Assembly (NCBI RefSeq): GCF_002775205.1
Contig: NC_036454.1
Coordinates: 744,001 to 808,000 of the forward strand
Reading direction: 5' to 3'
Length of the DNA stretch: 64,000 nt
From: Xiphophorus maculatus
Lineage: Eukaryota > Chordata > Actinopteri > Cyprinodontiformes > Poeciliidae
The notes under the pieces are model-generated. The model did no database searches and was not told where the DNA came from. It saw nothing but the letters and a program-made list of their open reading frames with translations. A program made the translations under genes and the position numbers. Below, piece after piece: positions 33,670 through 46,121 of the stretch (position 1 is its first letter; each line of letters opens with the position of its first letter).

Positions 33670-34148
33670 CCTACATCCTACAGCACGATCCCCTTCCTCT
33701 CCGCAGACAAAGCAGTGGTTACAGTTCAGATTGGTTTGAGAAACACAGTTCTGACAGCTTTTTCTTTCTCTTTGAGGTTTTCTCTCTGGTTGGGGTTTTG
33801 AGTTCCTCTACTCTGGTGCTGGAACATGAGCTGTCATTGCTTTCAGGTTTTCCATAGCTTGTGTCAGTGCTTCTACTTAGGCGGTGAGTTTTTGGAGTGT
33901 GAAGTCATTATTAATCTGATTTACTTTCACATTGTCCTTTGTTTCTCTTTCAACTCACTGTTTGCTGTGTGTGCATGACTCACTTTGATGGTAGAACTTC
34001 GGCCAAGTCGACGCTTTCGCTCACTTTCCTCTGCCGTGGTCTTTATTACTTGGCAAAGCAGTGCCTCATCACTGACAGTGGGGTCACCTAGGAGGGTCTT
34101 GAGGTCTAGAGCTTTTATCATCTTTACCTCCAGATCAAATTCACTCAA
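33670..34148 (-). pseudogene. gypsy gag remains with zinc knuckle
   Basis: The frame from 34148 reads MSEFDLEVKMIKALDLKTLL. A Cys-rich motif HCFVCGEEGDRAVGCR lies near 33690-33670, the nucleic-acid-binding knuckle that precedes protease in gypsy elements. In between, stops and frame changes are present. The upstream gag and 5' LTR are missing because the L1/Tx1 fragment starts at about 34150. Confidence 0.55.
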
Positions 34149-34149
34149 T

Positions 34150-34700
34150 TTCCAAATTTAGATCCAAACTTCGTTTATATTGATTATGATTGTAAGAAAA
34201 CAACCAACAAAATGTTAAGAAATATTCTTTTACAAGATGTTGTTTTTTCAGCAGCTTATATATTTTATTGGTCCAGCATTTTTGAAAATATAAATTGGAA
34301 GTGGACTTGGTTTCTCCTAAAAAAATACTTGGTAAACAATAAAGTAAAAGAAATTTTTTATAAAATTATTTATAATGTTTATCTTGTTAACGCATTTTGA
34401 TACAAAGATATAAATGGGATTTGAACCCTATGTGTACGTTTTGTAAAAATAATAAAGAAAAGCTTGTTCATCGTTTTTGGGATTGTAATTATACCAAAAT
34501 ATTCTGGAGAGATATGTCAATTGTTTACCTAGTTGGCATCATTCCAGGGAGTCTATGTAGATTTTTCCTGTCTCACTGCTCTTTTAACAATTACACAACA
34601 AAACAATATATTTATTAGTGACAGAAATTCAAACAATCTCTATAAAATTATAATAAAATACATCCTCTTGTCAGTCTAGATAGTCCTGCCTTAGCTTGCA
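34150..34700 (+). mobile_element. L1/Tx1-group LINE, 3' fragment
   Basis: Frames at 34212-34400 and 34397-34618 read FYWSSIFENINWKWTWFL and LNPMCTFCKNNKEKLVHRFW then YTKIFWRDM. The C-x2-C-x8-H-x4-C pattern with the FW ends is the zinc-binding C-terminus of L1/Tx1 ORF2. One frame change lies near 34400. The 5' part is truncated. An A-rich tail is present near 34640-34660. Confidence 0.65.
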
Positions 34701-34764
34701 TTTAAATTACAGATATCTGTTGCCACGTCCCTCCTGACCCGTCCCCTCTTAAGTGAAATTAAAG

Positions 34765-35010
34765 CTGCAGTATGTAACTTTTATTAACAAAACGTACATA
34801 TTTGTTAGGACTGTCAATATGTTGATAGATTATCTGAGAATAATTTAATTCTTCTGCCTTCTCACAGTGCTCTCTAGAAACAACCAATCAGAGGCATGAG
34901 GCGGGTTTCAGCGCTGTAAATCACAATCTTTAACCGTCAGTAGTAGGTCAGGGAGGAGCTGGAGGAGATTCATCTTTTCACAGATTACCTGTCTCATAAC
35001 AAACTGTCAT
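34765..35010 (+). repeat. MITE-like dispersed repeat (family A)
   Basis: AAAGCTGCAGTATGTAACTT begins this copy, which also carries CAACCAATCAGAGGCATGAG and TTCACAGATTACCTGTCTCA. The latter matches 58425-58440. The family recurs at 12180, 14870 and 58100. Confidence 0.45.
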
Positions 35011-35049
35011 AACAAGAAAGCAAGGCAGTTGCATGCCTTTAAAATTGTG

Positions 35050-35148
35050 CCGCTTTTTATGGGTCAAATAGACTCAAGAAATTGTAACAGCAGAGGGGCC
35101 CAATAAAATTTTTTGTCATTGGGGCCCAAGTTTCCTGGCGGCGCCCCT
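35050..35148 (-). repeat. hAT-like terminal fragment
   Basis: Read on the minus strand the end CAGGGGCGCCGCCAGGAAAC followed by TTGGGCCCC resembles the terminus of fish hAT elements. The other end was not found. Confidence 0.4.
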
Positions 35149-35269
35149 GTATGCTATTATCAGTGCATCAAATGGTGACGTTTATGTTTGAGTTGTACAT
35201 TGTCCCATTTTAAATAAAGTTCATTTAAAAAAAATTAATAGACTGTTTCTTGTTTTGTCATTTTTATAG

Positions 35270-37067
<1,798 letters not shown>

Positions 37068-39119
37068 AAACTGTTGTACCTGTCAGAAGTAAATGCACAT
37101 ATTTACAGCACTGCGTATGGCACTGTTCCAGTTAAATAAAAGTCAAAGTCAAGTGATTAAAGAAGAAAGACAGACTCGATGTGTGAAGCCTGCACTGCTA
37201 TTTTACAGTGCAGACTAACTGTCAAAAATCTGAGTCCAGTTCTACAAACTGAAAAATGGAGATAAAATTGTGGACGTGCTTCTGGGCCTTTTTTCTAAAA
37301 TATGTTTGGTTCTTATGTTTTATTCCCACATGTTGCAAGAATTGCATGGTTTAATTTGTTCATCATTGTCATGCACATTAGGTGAAAATTATCTGGTGTC
37401 CAAATGAGCTACAGTCTAGTTAAAAAATGTTGGGTTACTCAGTAACACAAAGTAGTTAATTGAAGGCAAACCTCTAAAGCTTTTGTTGTGTTAAACATTA
37501 CAAAGTCAAAACGTAAACTACAGAAATAAGAAACTGTATTATCTTTAGTGACATGTTAAGCACAGCTTTACCAGCAATGTTACCAACATGAACGACAGGC
37601 CTGCAAGGTTCATTTCAAAACATTTCTACTACAGTGTGGGATTAAACATATTTTTTATGGAATTGTTTTATTGAAATTAGTGAGATATAACATGCTTTCT
37701 GGATCTTGTAAGCTTTTTATTTGCCAAAATGATATTTTCCAAAAAAAAAGATTGGATAAAGACATATAAATAAATGTTTTGATCTCACTATGAGCTGGAT
37801 GTTCAATCAGGCTTGCTTGTTGTTTTGTTGTGTGGGGAAATACTAAAGGCTGATGAGATTTACACCAACAAATCTGCACTTGCAAAGGCCGTGACCTTAA
37901 TCTCTCAGTGCTGATCAGATTCAGCTCAGATGCCTGAATAGGAATTCTTATTACACAGCTATATGAGGAGCGCATACTACCAGGTGTGAATAATCTATGT
38001 TGTAGTTCTACATAAGGTACCTGGAGATCTATATTTCTAGTAGGCTGAAAGATTCAATAAAATTATATTTCATTACTGAAAGTAATCAAAAACAATCTCA
38101 AAATGAAGAAACCTATCACCATTTCTCTTATGAGTATCTGCAATTAAAATGGTCTTCTCTAAAATAAACCACATTTTCTCCATGATCCCAGTTAATCTAC
38201 TCCAGATTTGGATAAAAGTTTGACTGAAGCATGTCAAGACTTTTAGAGACATTCAAATCTTCAAGCACAAGTTTTAAAAAGTAGTCTTTTTATCTTGCAA
38301 TAACATATGTGGACAAAAAACCAAACCATCCATGTTAACAGAAGACACAAAAAAGATAAATCTTTCAGCATCATTCAAAAATTCCAATTAGAATATATGC
38401 TCTCTGAAAAATGTTATCTTTTCTGGTGACCTTCACATTCTGGCAGCCAAGCCCACTTAATGAAGGTTTTGTTCAGCCAGAGAAATGGAGAAGTGACACT
38501 ATTCAAAAAAGTTTTATTCACAAGAATAAAAAAAGTTTACAATAAACACTTTTACAGATATCATCCATATTAGTAAAGTTTATTTGTACAGTACGTTTTA
38601 GCAACAAGGTATTTCAGAGTGCATTACATGATAAAACATGACACAACGTTAACTGTAATGTGAATTTTACCCAACTAAGAACAACAAAAAAAGAAACTAC
38701 TGAGCAGATGTAGTGGGCGGGTTAGTACTTAGGAAAAACTTCAGCTTAGAATAAGATAGGAGCATCTTCATATCAGTTATGGGAATGTAGCCAGAATGAG
38801 CAGTAATAGTTCTTCTTCCGTGCTCCGGAAAACTTTGTTTCATTTTGAAGTTTTAATGAAAACATCCAGTTTACGTAACACCTTTTCCAGAGCAAAAGGG
38901 ATTACATTGTGGCCGACAGATATCCTTGTGTAACTAGTTTAATAATGCTTCTTTCTACAAGAATCTAATGTTGTAGATTGCCCTTCAAAACTAGTGACAT
39001 CCGTAATTTTAATTTCATATAATGTGAGCAAAGACAAATTTATCTTCCCTTTCCCAATCCGTACAGAGCAGCAGGCAGTCTGTTGTGAGGTTTCGGAAAC
39101 GGCAGTTGGCCATCTTCAG
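37068..39119. other. 3' UTRs of two convergent genes and short intergenic DNA
   Basis: AATAAA for ankrd34b lies at 37135-37140 on the plus strand. For fam151b a minus-strand AATAAA (TTTATT at 38513-38518) lies about 600 bases beyond its stop. About 38570-38660 resembles, in minus orientation, a shared LINE/SINE tail (AGTTTATTTGTACAGTACG). Otherwise no feature was seen. Confidence 0.45.
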
Positions 39120-42100
39120 TCATGACATCAAGAGTTCTGCTGTTTGAGAGTTCGGCAGGTCATAATAGATCCTGCTTACATCAAAATGTTTTCTGTAAAG
39201 CTTTAAGTCCTGAGGAGCAAATTCATCATGTTGGCCTGTCCACACTGTGAGCGTGTACCTGTGCAGGAAAGACAGGTCTTAGCAACATCAGGTGAAGAGT
39301 ACCTGGCAGGGTTTCTGATGATGTGCAAAGGATGAAGATGTTAAGAAAATTTTGCCAGATGAACTTCAGCCACTTTTCCTCCAACTCCTCAGAGTAGAAC
39401 TCCAGCCTCTGCTTTCAGGCAGACAGTGACAGGTGTACCGGCCAGACTTACCACCATGCAGCTTACCATGTTCTTTGTGTGGGTGTGTGTGTGTGTGTGT
39501 GGTCACCTGTCTGACTGTTTTAGCAGCCATGATAGCTGGGAGAAGGACTGAGCCAGCAGCGCAGCACGAACCGGGAAGGTAACAGGTTGTTTCAGATCTC
39601 TGCTCTTCTCCTCCATGGCATGCACCATGTCCCAGCTGTAACCTGGACAGCACAAACAACACCTTCTGAGTTCCTGACCAGACAGCTTATTGTTTCTAAC
39701 ATCTAATCAAAGCCACAATGAATGTTAAGCACACAATTCAATGGATTTTCTACTTAACTAAGCTATCATAGCATCAGCATCAACATGGCCTTTATGTTTG
39801 CCTGCAGTTTGTAGCTCTCATTCTTTCCCTGTTAAATGTTGACCAAATCTCTTCCTTCAAGAGAGAGAAAATAGAGTCTGCCAGAGTCAGGAAAAGATGG
39901 AAACATTTTTCAATAATGAACTACATTAGACAGTTAAATTAAAATTTCAATCAGGAAGCAGTACAGGCCTTAAACTGGCTGTACAATGAGACAATAAACA
40001 TTGTGGTATCTCTATCAGTTCAAACATCTCCTCCTTGTAGCTTTGCTGATCTGGTTTAAACAAAGTTTCCATTTAGTTTCTGTTAAGAAAAAAAGTGGCT
40101 GAACTCATCTCAACCTTTACTTCCTGACCACAGTGTACCCATCATACTTCTGTTTTAAACCTTCAATTTCCTGGCTTAAGCTTCTAGAGCTTTCACTGTT
40201 TTGTTTCATAATCTCCTTTAAATAATCTGTACTGTATTAGATTAAATGGAGATAATTTAAATCACAAGCTATGATAACATCTTCATGTCACAAAATTCAT
40301 GATTAAAAAAATTTTTTTTAATCTGAATTTTAATACCGTAAAGATCATCTTAACCAAACCCAGCTGGGTCCAGTTTAAAATCCAGAAGCAAACAGATATA
40401 GAAGGCATAAAAACCATAAAATTACATTTTTCGAATGAGTGTGTTTATCTGTATCATTCTGTAGCCACAATGAATAGGAATCAATAAGATAATTATTAAG
40501 ATATAGCGACTAAAACCTTTTATGTTTTGCTACAGTTTGATGATGATTCTTTGTAGCACTCATTTAAAGTTCACCATGACAGCCTTCATTTTCACTTATA
40601 ATAATGTCTTTTTTCCCCTTCACATCTACAGTGTTCATTTACCTTACAGTTTCTATTTATAATAAAGTCCACCAGTACACCAAACTCAGCACAGTAGAAA
40701 ACTGTTTTCACCTTCTCATAGGTAACATCTGAACAGAATGGACCTTACCACAGGGGCCGCTTTTCATTGGCTGATGCCCATTTTACGTGGTCACGTGCGT
40801 AGCCATCTCACAAACACATGTTTCCCGTTAGCTAAGTACAGCATAATGGCAGTACTGATACAACTTCTACACCCTGAAGCCTGTCTGCTACACAGTCTTA
40901 CGTTAGCTAAACAGATCAATATGCAATGTGTCTGTATCTGACATACACTAAAGATTTTATTTTAGCAGAAAAGGCTTTGGATTAAACTGTTACTCGTGTT
41001 AGCCACTCTAGCACCAAGTACAGCTAGTCAATCAACCATCGCTGTGCTCAGGGAAGTGTTGATTAATAATCGAGAAATAAATATCAAGCCTGGAAACCTG
41101 ATATAGTAATGGACTGAATGTTATGTTTTTAATGTAATCTTTGCTCGTCTTGCGGGGCGCAGGCGGTTGCCACGGTAACAGGTGTGCTTAAACTACAAAG
41201 AGAAAGAGTAAAAAGGTAGGAGTGGTTTTGAGTTGATCACCTGTTCGGGTTATTTTACCTTTGCTGTGGCGCATTACAGCCGCTGTAGTTTCTAAACGGA
41301 CTATTTACCTCGTTCGTTTGTGAGTTTACGTCATTCAAACATCAAATAGAACAAATATATTTCATAAAATTTTAACAAACAAATGGCTTCTACTGTGGTA
41401 ATTATGTGAAATTAAATTAATTATATCCCAACTTCAGAAGATTTGCCTTTACCTTTACAGAGCTCTTTGGTTCCTCCTATCAGTCTGTAGCTTCTCATAT
41501 TTCAGTCATCAAACCAAATTTCAGATCTACCATAACTGACTGACACCTGCTGGCCTCAGGTTTGCAACCAGCTTGTGACTGAGAAACCAGTAACCTCCTC
41601 CCAGATGATGACATGAACTTGTTAGTTCCTCTGTCCATTTTAGTAGCTGATATATTGTGAAAATCCAGTAGAAATGATGCACTAATCGAGTCATGTTTAC
41701 ATAAAAACAACGGCTTTGTTTGTGAGACTTGCAGTCACGTGGGTTGGTTGTGGGCGGAGCTTGGTAAGGTCCATAATGTTTGACCTTTAATAACCCTGCA
41801 CCTGCCATACCTGATATGATTTCTATTTTCATACTGCCCCAGAAATATTGTATTGCATAATCAGAATTACCTTTCTTTTAGTTTCCATTAAACACAGACA
41901 GAGACACAGACAGTGTCCAACGGATTTCACCTGGGTTATTAGTTCCCACAGTCCATCCTGTTGTCCAGCCAAGAGACAGCACAGACTGAGCAGGAAGGTC
42001 TGAGACAAGAGAGAGGAAAGCTCGGAAGTCCACAGGTGCGGTTTGTCCACTGGGTCCACTGAGGACGTCTGCATTGATCCACAGTGGACGGTCTGGCTCA

Positions 42101-44952
42101 GCCAGCAGGTCCTCCAGCAAAGCCAGGGATGGAGACACAGCCTCCAAGCTGGATGGAGGTAGCCTTCAGGATTAGCATCACACACATATACATGCATAAT
42201 ATTGAGGAGAACCCAAAGAAAACAGCTCTCACCTCTTAAAGTCCAGTTTTATTCCTTTGCTGGTCATCTTCACTTTCTCTAGCCACTCTTTCAGTGTGAT
42301 GTCACTATCTGTGTCAGGGGGGTGAGCCATGATTGGCTCCATGGGATCATGATCTCTCATGATGACATCAGCTTCAATCATATGAGAGGGACCTGAGGAT
42401 ACAATCACAGCCCACACCACTTCATCCATTATCACACTTGTCACGCTTAACCTTTCAGAGTCACGAGGGGACTGGTGACTCAATTTGAAGTGACTCTGAC
42501 ACACACACTCCTAAGGAGAATTTAAAGAGACCAATTAATCTGACAGGCAAGTTTGTGGGAGTACCCGGAGAGAACCCACGAATGCACAGGGAGAACATGC
42601 AAACTCCATGCCGAAAGAGCCCGGGTTAGCACTGGAATCCTCAAGCCGCTGCAAGGCAACAGTGCTACCAAGGCCACTGTGCAGAACTTCAGTTTGAACC
42701 TTAATCAATAATTGTATCAGGATTGCCTTTTATAGCCAATAAAAGAGATAGGTTTCCATATCTAACGTGAGGTTATTAAGGTTATGGGTGTCTTTAAAAC
42801 ATAAAAACCTGGATGACTTTAACTTTCTGCTGTTAAGCTTGGTGTAATCACTGGCCTGGATCTACAGGCCAGGCCAGTGCCAGGCCAGTGATTATAACAC
42901 TATCTCGTTCGATTAGTGATCAGAGAGAAAAGTCCTGTTTTCCTCCAGAACCAGTGACTGGGCTTTTTGTAAATTTCCCTGTCTCTTGACAGTCCCAGTA
43001 GTTCATTCCTACTCACGCTCCATAAACTGTTTCCATCGAACTGTTTTACAAGGACATTCGGTTACTAGCTTAGGCTTTAGGGCAGGGGTGCCCAAAGTCG
43101 GTCCTCGAGGGCAGGTGTTATGTCGAGAATTGCATGCCCGGTCGCGGGAGCTTGCATTGCTCTAAACTCTTGCACATTGATGAGAAAACGGACTGAAATA
43201 TGACCGAAGAGGAAACTTTTAAAGATATTTGTAACATTATAATGTTTCTTAACCATGTAAGTCATAAAACGGTGGGTTTAATTTTGCAGATTAATTGAAA
43301 TAAATACGGTTTTTACACCTTTATTGAGACATATGAGTCAAACGTTTTTCAGTCAGTGTCTGATGAAAATGTTCTCCGCAGATGGTTTGAAATTCTCCAA
43401 TTTTTCTTTTAACACCATAATAGTTTAAAGCATTACAAAACAGAAGCCCATTATGTAGAACATTTTATATCATCCTTAACTGCCTAGTCTATTAATGTAG
43501 GAGGGATCCATTTTAATTTCTGAGCCTGCCAATATTTGCATCCCCTGTTTATTGTCCTGTTAATATGAAACTTATAGCGGTAGCTCAGAACAAGTGTCAT
43601 TATGTAGAAAAGTTAGCAGGGGGATGCATTTTTTGCCATAGCAAATTATTAGCTTGCCAATATATGCAAACCCTCTTTAATTTTCCCAAATATATTCTAT
43701 TGATATACAACTTATACCAGCAGTTCATAGAACAAATGTGATTAAGTAGAAAAAGTTATTTCACTCTTAACTCTTCTTTTCTTCTAGCTAGGAGGGGGAT
43801 GCATTTTTTTGGCAATATGGATTTTGAGCCTGCCTATATTTGCATGCCCTACCTATTTTGCACAAATATTGTCCTATTGGTATTAAACAATACCAATAGC
43901 TCAGAGAACAGGAATGATTATGTAGAAAAGTGAAATCCTTCCTAACTCTCTATTTAGCTGAGTTAGCAGGGGATTAATATTTTGGCACAGCAAATTATGA
44001 GGTGCCGATATTTGAAAATGTTCTACATAATGGGTTTCTGTTTTGTAATGCTTGAAACTATTATGGTGTTAAAAGAAAAATCGGGAAATTTCAAACCATC
44101 TGCGGAGAACATTTACATCAGACACTGACTGAAAAACGTTCGACTCGTATGTCTCAATAAAGGTGTGAAAACCGTATTTATTTCAATTAATCTGCGAAAT
44201 AAACCCACCGTTTTAGGGCTTACATGGTTAAGAAACGTGATAATTTTACGAATATCTTTTAAAGTTTCCTCTTCGGTCATATTTCAGTCCGTTTTCTTAT
44301 CAATATGCGAGAGTTTAGAGCGATGCGCGCTCCCGCGACAGGGCATGAAATTCTCGGCAGGCATGCGTTTCTCGGCATAACACCTGTTATCCTGGATGTT
44401 TTAGTTCTCTCCCTGGTGGTAGTAACAACCTTTTCAGCATGTCGGTGTTCTTCTTTGGCCTTCTAATGAGCCATCATTTGATCCAGGTGCGTTAAACCCG
44501 AGAGAGAATTAAATCATGCAGGATGCCGGCCCTCCAGGACCGAGCTTGGGCAGCCCCTGCGCCAGGGTGTATTTGTGAATGGAGAATGATGTAGACTTAC
44601 TGCTGAGAGCCTGAGCAAGCGCGTTCCTGCTGTTGACCGCGTGCGACCACTTGAGCTGGACAGCGTCGCTTCCTGTAAGCAGGCTGCGGCTCCTGAAGTA
44701 CTGTAGTGTTGTGTCCCACATGGTTCCTGCAGAGATATCAACCTCCTTCGTCAGTAAAGTGTCACTGCGCGGTTGATAAACTCTGGAGACTAAAGAATCC
44801 CTCTCTAACTTCAGCTGCTTCTCAGCTGTCTCACTGTTTGAATTATGCAACACATAAACCGCTAAACAGACTATTAAAACCAGAGAAAAACAGAGAAGGT
44901 AAAAGAAAAACGAGATATCAGTCTTTCTAGACGGTTTCCAAAATGAAGACAT
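39120..44952 (-). CDS. fam151b: FAM151B (menorin family) with N-terminal membrane anchor
   Basis: Five coding exons on the minus strand: 44952-44601, 42392-42233, 42148-41931, 39642-39507 and 39258-39120. All have GT/AG borders (GTAAGT, GTGAGA, GTGAAA, GTGACC) and consistent phases, totalling 1005 bp or 334 residues. Residues about 14-36 (FFFYLLCFSLVLIVCLAVYV) form a membrane anchor, suggesting a type II protein. The menorin domain follows: LKWSHAVNSRNALAQALSS, MIEADVIMRDHDPMEPIMAH, DSDITLKEWLEKVKMTSKGI, RPLWINADVLSGPSG, LSLGWTTGW, QPVTFPVRAALLAQS and LTVWTGQHDE. The family is related to phosphodiesterase-like TIM barrels. Human FAM151B, as I recall it, lacks the anchor. Synteny with ankrd34b and dhfr supports B over A. 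A LINE sits directly before the start codon. Confidence 0.92.
39643..41930. other. fam151b intron 3, no element recognised
   Basis: A 2.3-kb intron. AT-rich, with a (GT)n microsatellite just beyond its 3' neighbour exon at about 39479-39501. A GC-richer stretch at 41145-41330 has CTTGCGGGGCGCAGGCGGTT but no coding match. Confidence 0.5.
42500..42690 (+). repeat. SINE-like fish repeat in fam151b intron 1
   Basis: GGAGTACCCGGAGAGAACCC, then GAGAACATGCAAACTCCATG and GCAAGGCAACAGTGCTACCA match the very common fish repeat with the order ACCCGGGGAGAACATGCAAAC, GACCTTCTTGCTGTGAGG, GACAGTGCTAACCACTGC. The family name is not settled from sequence alone. Confidence 0.5.
43082..44561. mobile_element. 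MITE shell interrupted by a foldback element
   Basis: The outer ends GCAGGGGTGCCCAAAGTCGG (from 43083) and, inverted, GCAGGGGCTGCCCAAGCTCG (to about 44561) are near-identical and belong to a common fish MITE. Inside it, at 43113-44388, lies an unrelated long inverted-repeat element described separately. The MITE is in intron 1 of fam151b and ends about 40 bp before exon 1, in the donor-proximal side of that intron. Confidence 0.6.
43113..44388. mobile_element. foldback DNA element with 360-bp inverted arms and a tandem-repeat core
   Basis: The left arm 43113-43467 and right arm 44014-44388 are inverted copies, about 90% alike by eye. Both begin AGGTGTTATG and share GGACTGAAATATGACCGAAG, GGTGGGTTTA, AACACCATAATAGTTT and ATTATGTAGAACATTTT. 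The core 43468-44013 has about three and a half degenerate units of roughly 165 bp. Each unit holds GCCTGCCAATATTTGCAT or similar, a TAGCTCAGARAACA block, TATGTAGAAAAGT and TTAGCAGGGGGATGCAT. It has no protein-coding frame, so it must have relied on enzyme supplied in trans. The family is not recognised. Confidence 0.75.
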
Positions 44953-45368
44953 TCTTCTTCTTCTTCTTTTGTTTTTTATTGGCGGCTGGCATCCAACTTA
45001 AGGTGCATTTACCGCCACCTACCAGATTGGAGTATGGATCAGACGTTTACCTATTGTAATCTTCCCATATTGCCCGTTATTCTAGAAAACAAAAAATACT
45101 CCTAAAAACTACATCCCCAGATGATCTCTGAAACAATTCCCTAATATCTCATTTATTTTTATTCCTACTTAAATCTCTAAGTAACACCTCTCTTTGCTGA
45201 ACATATTTATTACATTCTAAAAAAGTATGTTGGACTGTATCTAATTTTCCACAATAGTTACAACAACCTGTATTATGTTTATTAATTATTTTAAGAGTAC
45301 TATTTAATCCTGTATGTTAAAATCTTATTCTAGATATAACATCTTCTTTTTAATTCTATTACATTTCC

Positions 45369-46057
45369 TTAATTCCCCAACTTTTTTTGGATGCTATAAT
45401 AAAACCTAGCATTGCCTCCTCTATCCCACTGGTTTTGCCAATTCTTCTTGATATACATTTTAATAATATTTTTTACCTCATTGTTACTTATTTTAATATT
45501 TAAATCAACAATATTCTTTTTTGCAGCACTCTTAGCAAAACTATCAGCCAACTCATTTCCTACTATACTACACCAATATGAGCAGGAATCCAAACTAGTT
45601 TAACATGAGAACCATAATTTTTAATAATAAATATTGAGTGACTTATATCCAATATAATATCTTGCCTTGATTCTGAATTTAACTCTAGAATACTTATTAA
45701 TACTTATTGAATCTGAACAAATTAAAACCTTCCTCTCTCTTGTTTCCTCAATCCACTCTAAAGCCATTAAAATTGCCATTAATTCGTCTGTGTACACTGT
45801 CAATTTATCTGTTATTCTTATATTTCTCATAATATTTAAATCTGGAATTACAAATGATATACCTACTCTACCATCTAACATTTTAGAAGCATCTGTATAT
45901 ATTTGTAATACTCTGAATATTCTCTTTTTATATAACTTTCCACCTCCTTTCTTTCCAACTGTCTCCCTTTTCTCAGTAAGTTTAAATCAACTTCAGCCTG
46001 TCCAAAGATCCATGAAGGAATAACAGGAATAACAACCACAGGACTAATTAAAAAGTT
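45369..46057 (-). pseudogene. I-group LINE RNase H domain, 3' part
   Basis: From about 45881 downwards the minus frames give VGISFVIPDLNIMRNIRITD, TVYTDELMAILMALEWIEE and RKVLICSDSISI, then VGNELADSFAKSAAKK at 45560-45510. These are the RNase H blocks (E, D and the late DSFAK region) carried by I-clade LINEs after the reverse transcriptase. Frame changes split them. The domain is cut at 46058 by a Rex3 insertion. Confidence 0.7.
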
Positions 46058-46121
46058 ATCCATCCATCCATCCATCCATCCATCCATCCATCCATCCATC
46101 CATCCATCCATCTTCTTCCGC

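Larger units (their letters stand above)
28062..34150 (-). mobile_element. gypsy-type LTR retrotransposon, degraded and nested
   Basis: Minus-strand order is gag remains and a CCHC knuckle (34148-33680), protease region (about 33500-33050, continuing near 32850-32606), reverse transcriptase (31218-30750), RNase H (30677-30240), integrase (29765-28800) and a purine-rich tract AAGTTGGGGAGCA at 28063-28076. A TG-starting LTR follows at 28062. The element is broken by a pogo fragment plus Rex3 piece (31484-32604) and cut at its 5' end by an L1/Tx1 LINE tail at about 34150. No 5' LTR was found. Gene order with integrase after RNase H identifies gypsy/Ty3. Confidence 0.8.

Noticed and set aside
39479..39502. 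(GT)n run as a regulatory Z-DNA element
   Set aside because: It is an ordinary dinucleotide microsatellite just after a fam151b exon; nothing supports a function.
43468..44013. CRISPR-like array in the tandem core of the foldback element
   Set aside because: Units are about 165 bp, degenerate, without constant repeats and unique spacers, and the genome is a vertebrate.
46060..46112. CATCC microsatellite as a stand-alone repeat
   Set aside because: It is the GATG-type 3' tail of Rex3 copy 4, as in the other three copies.
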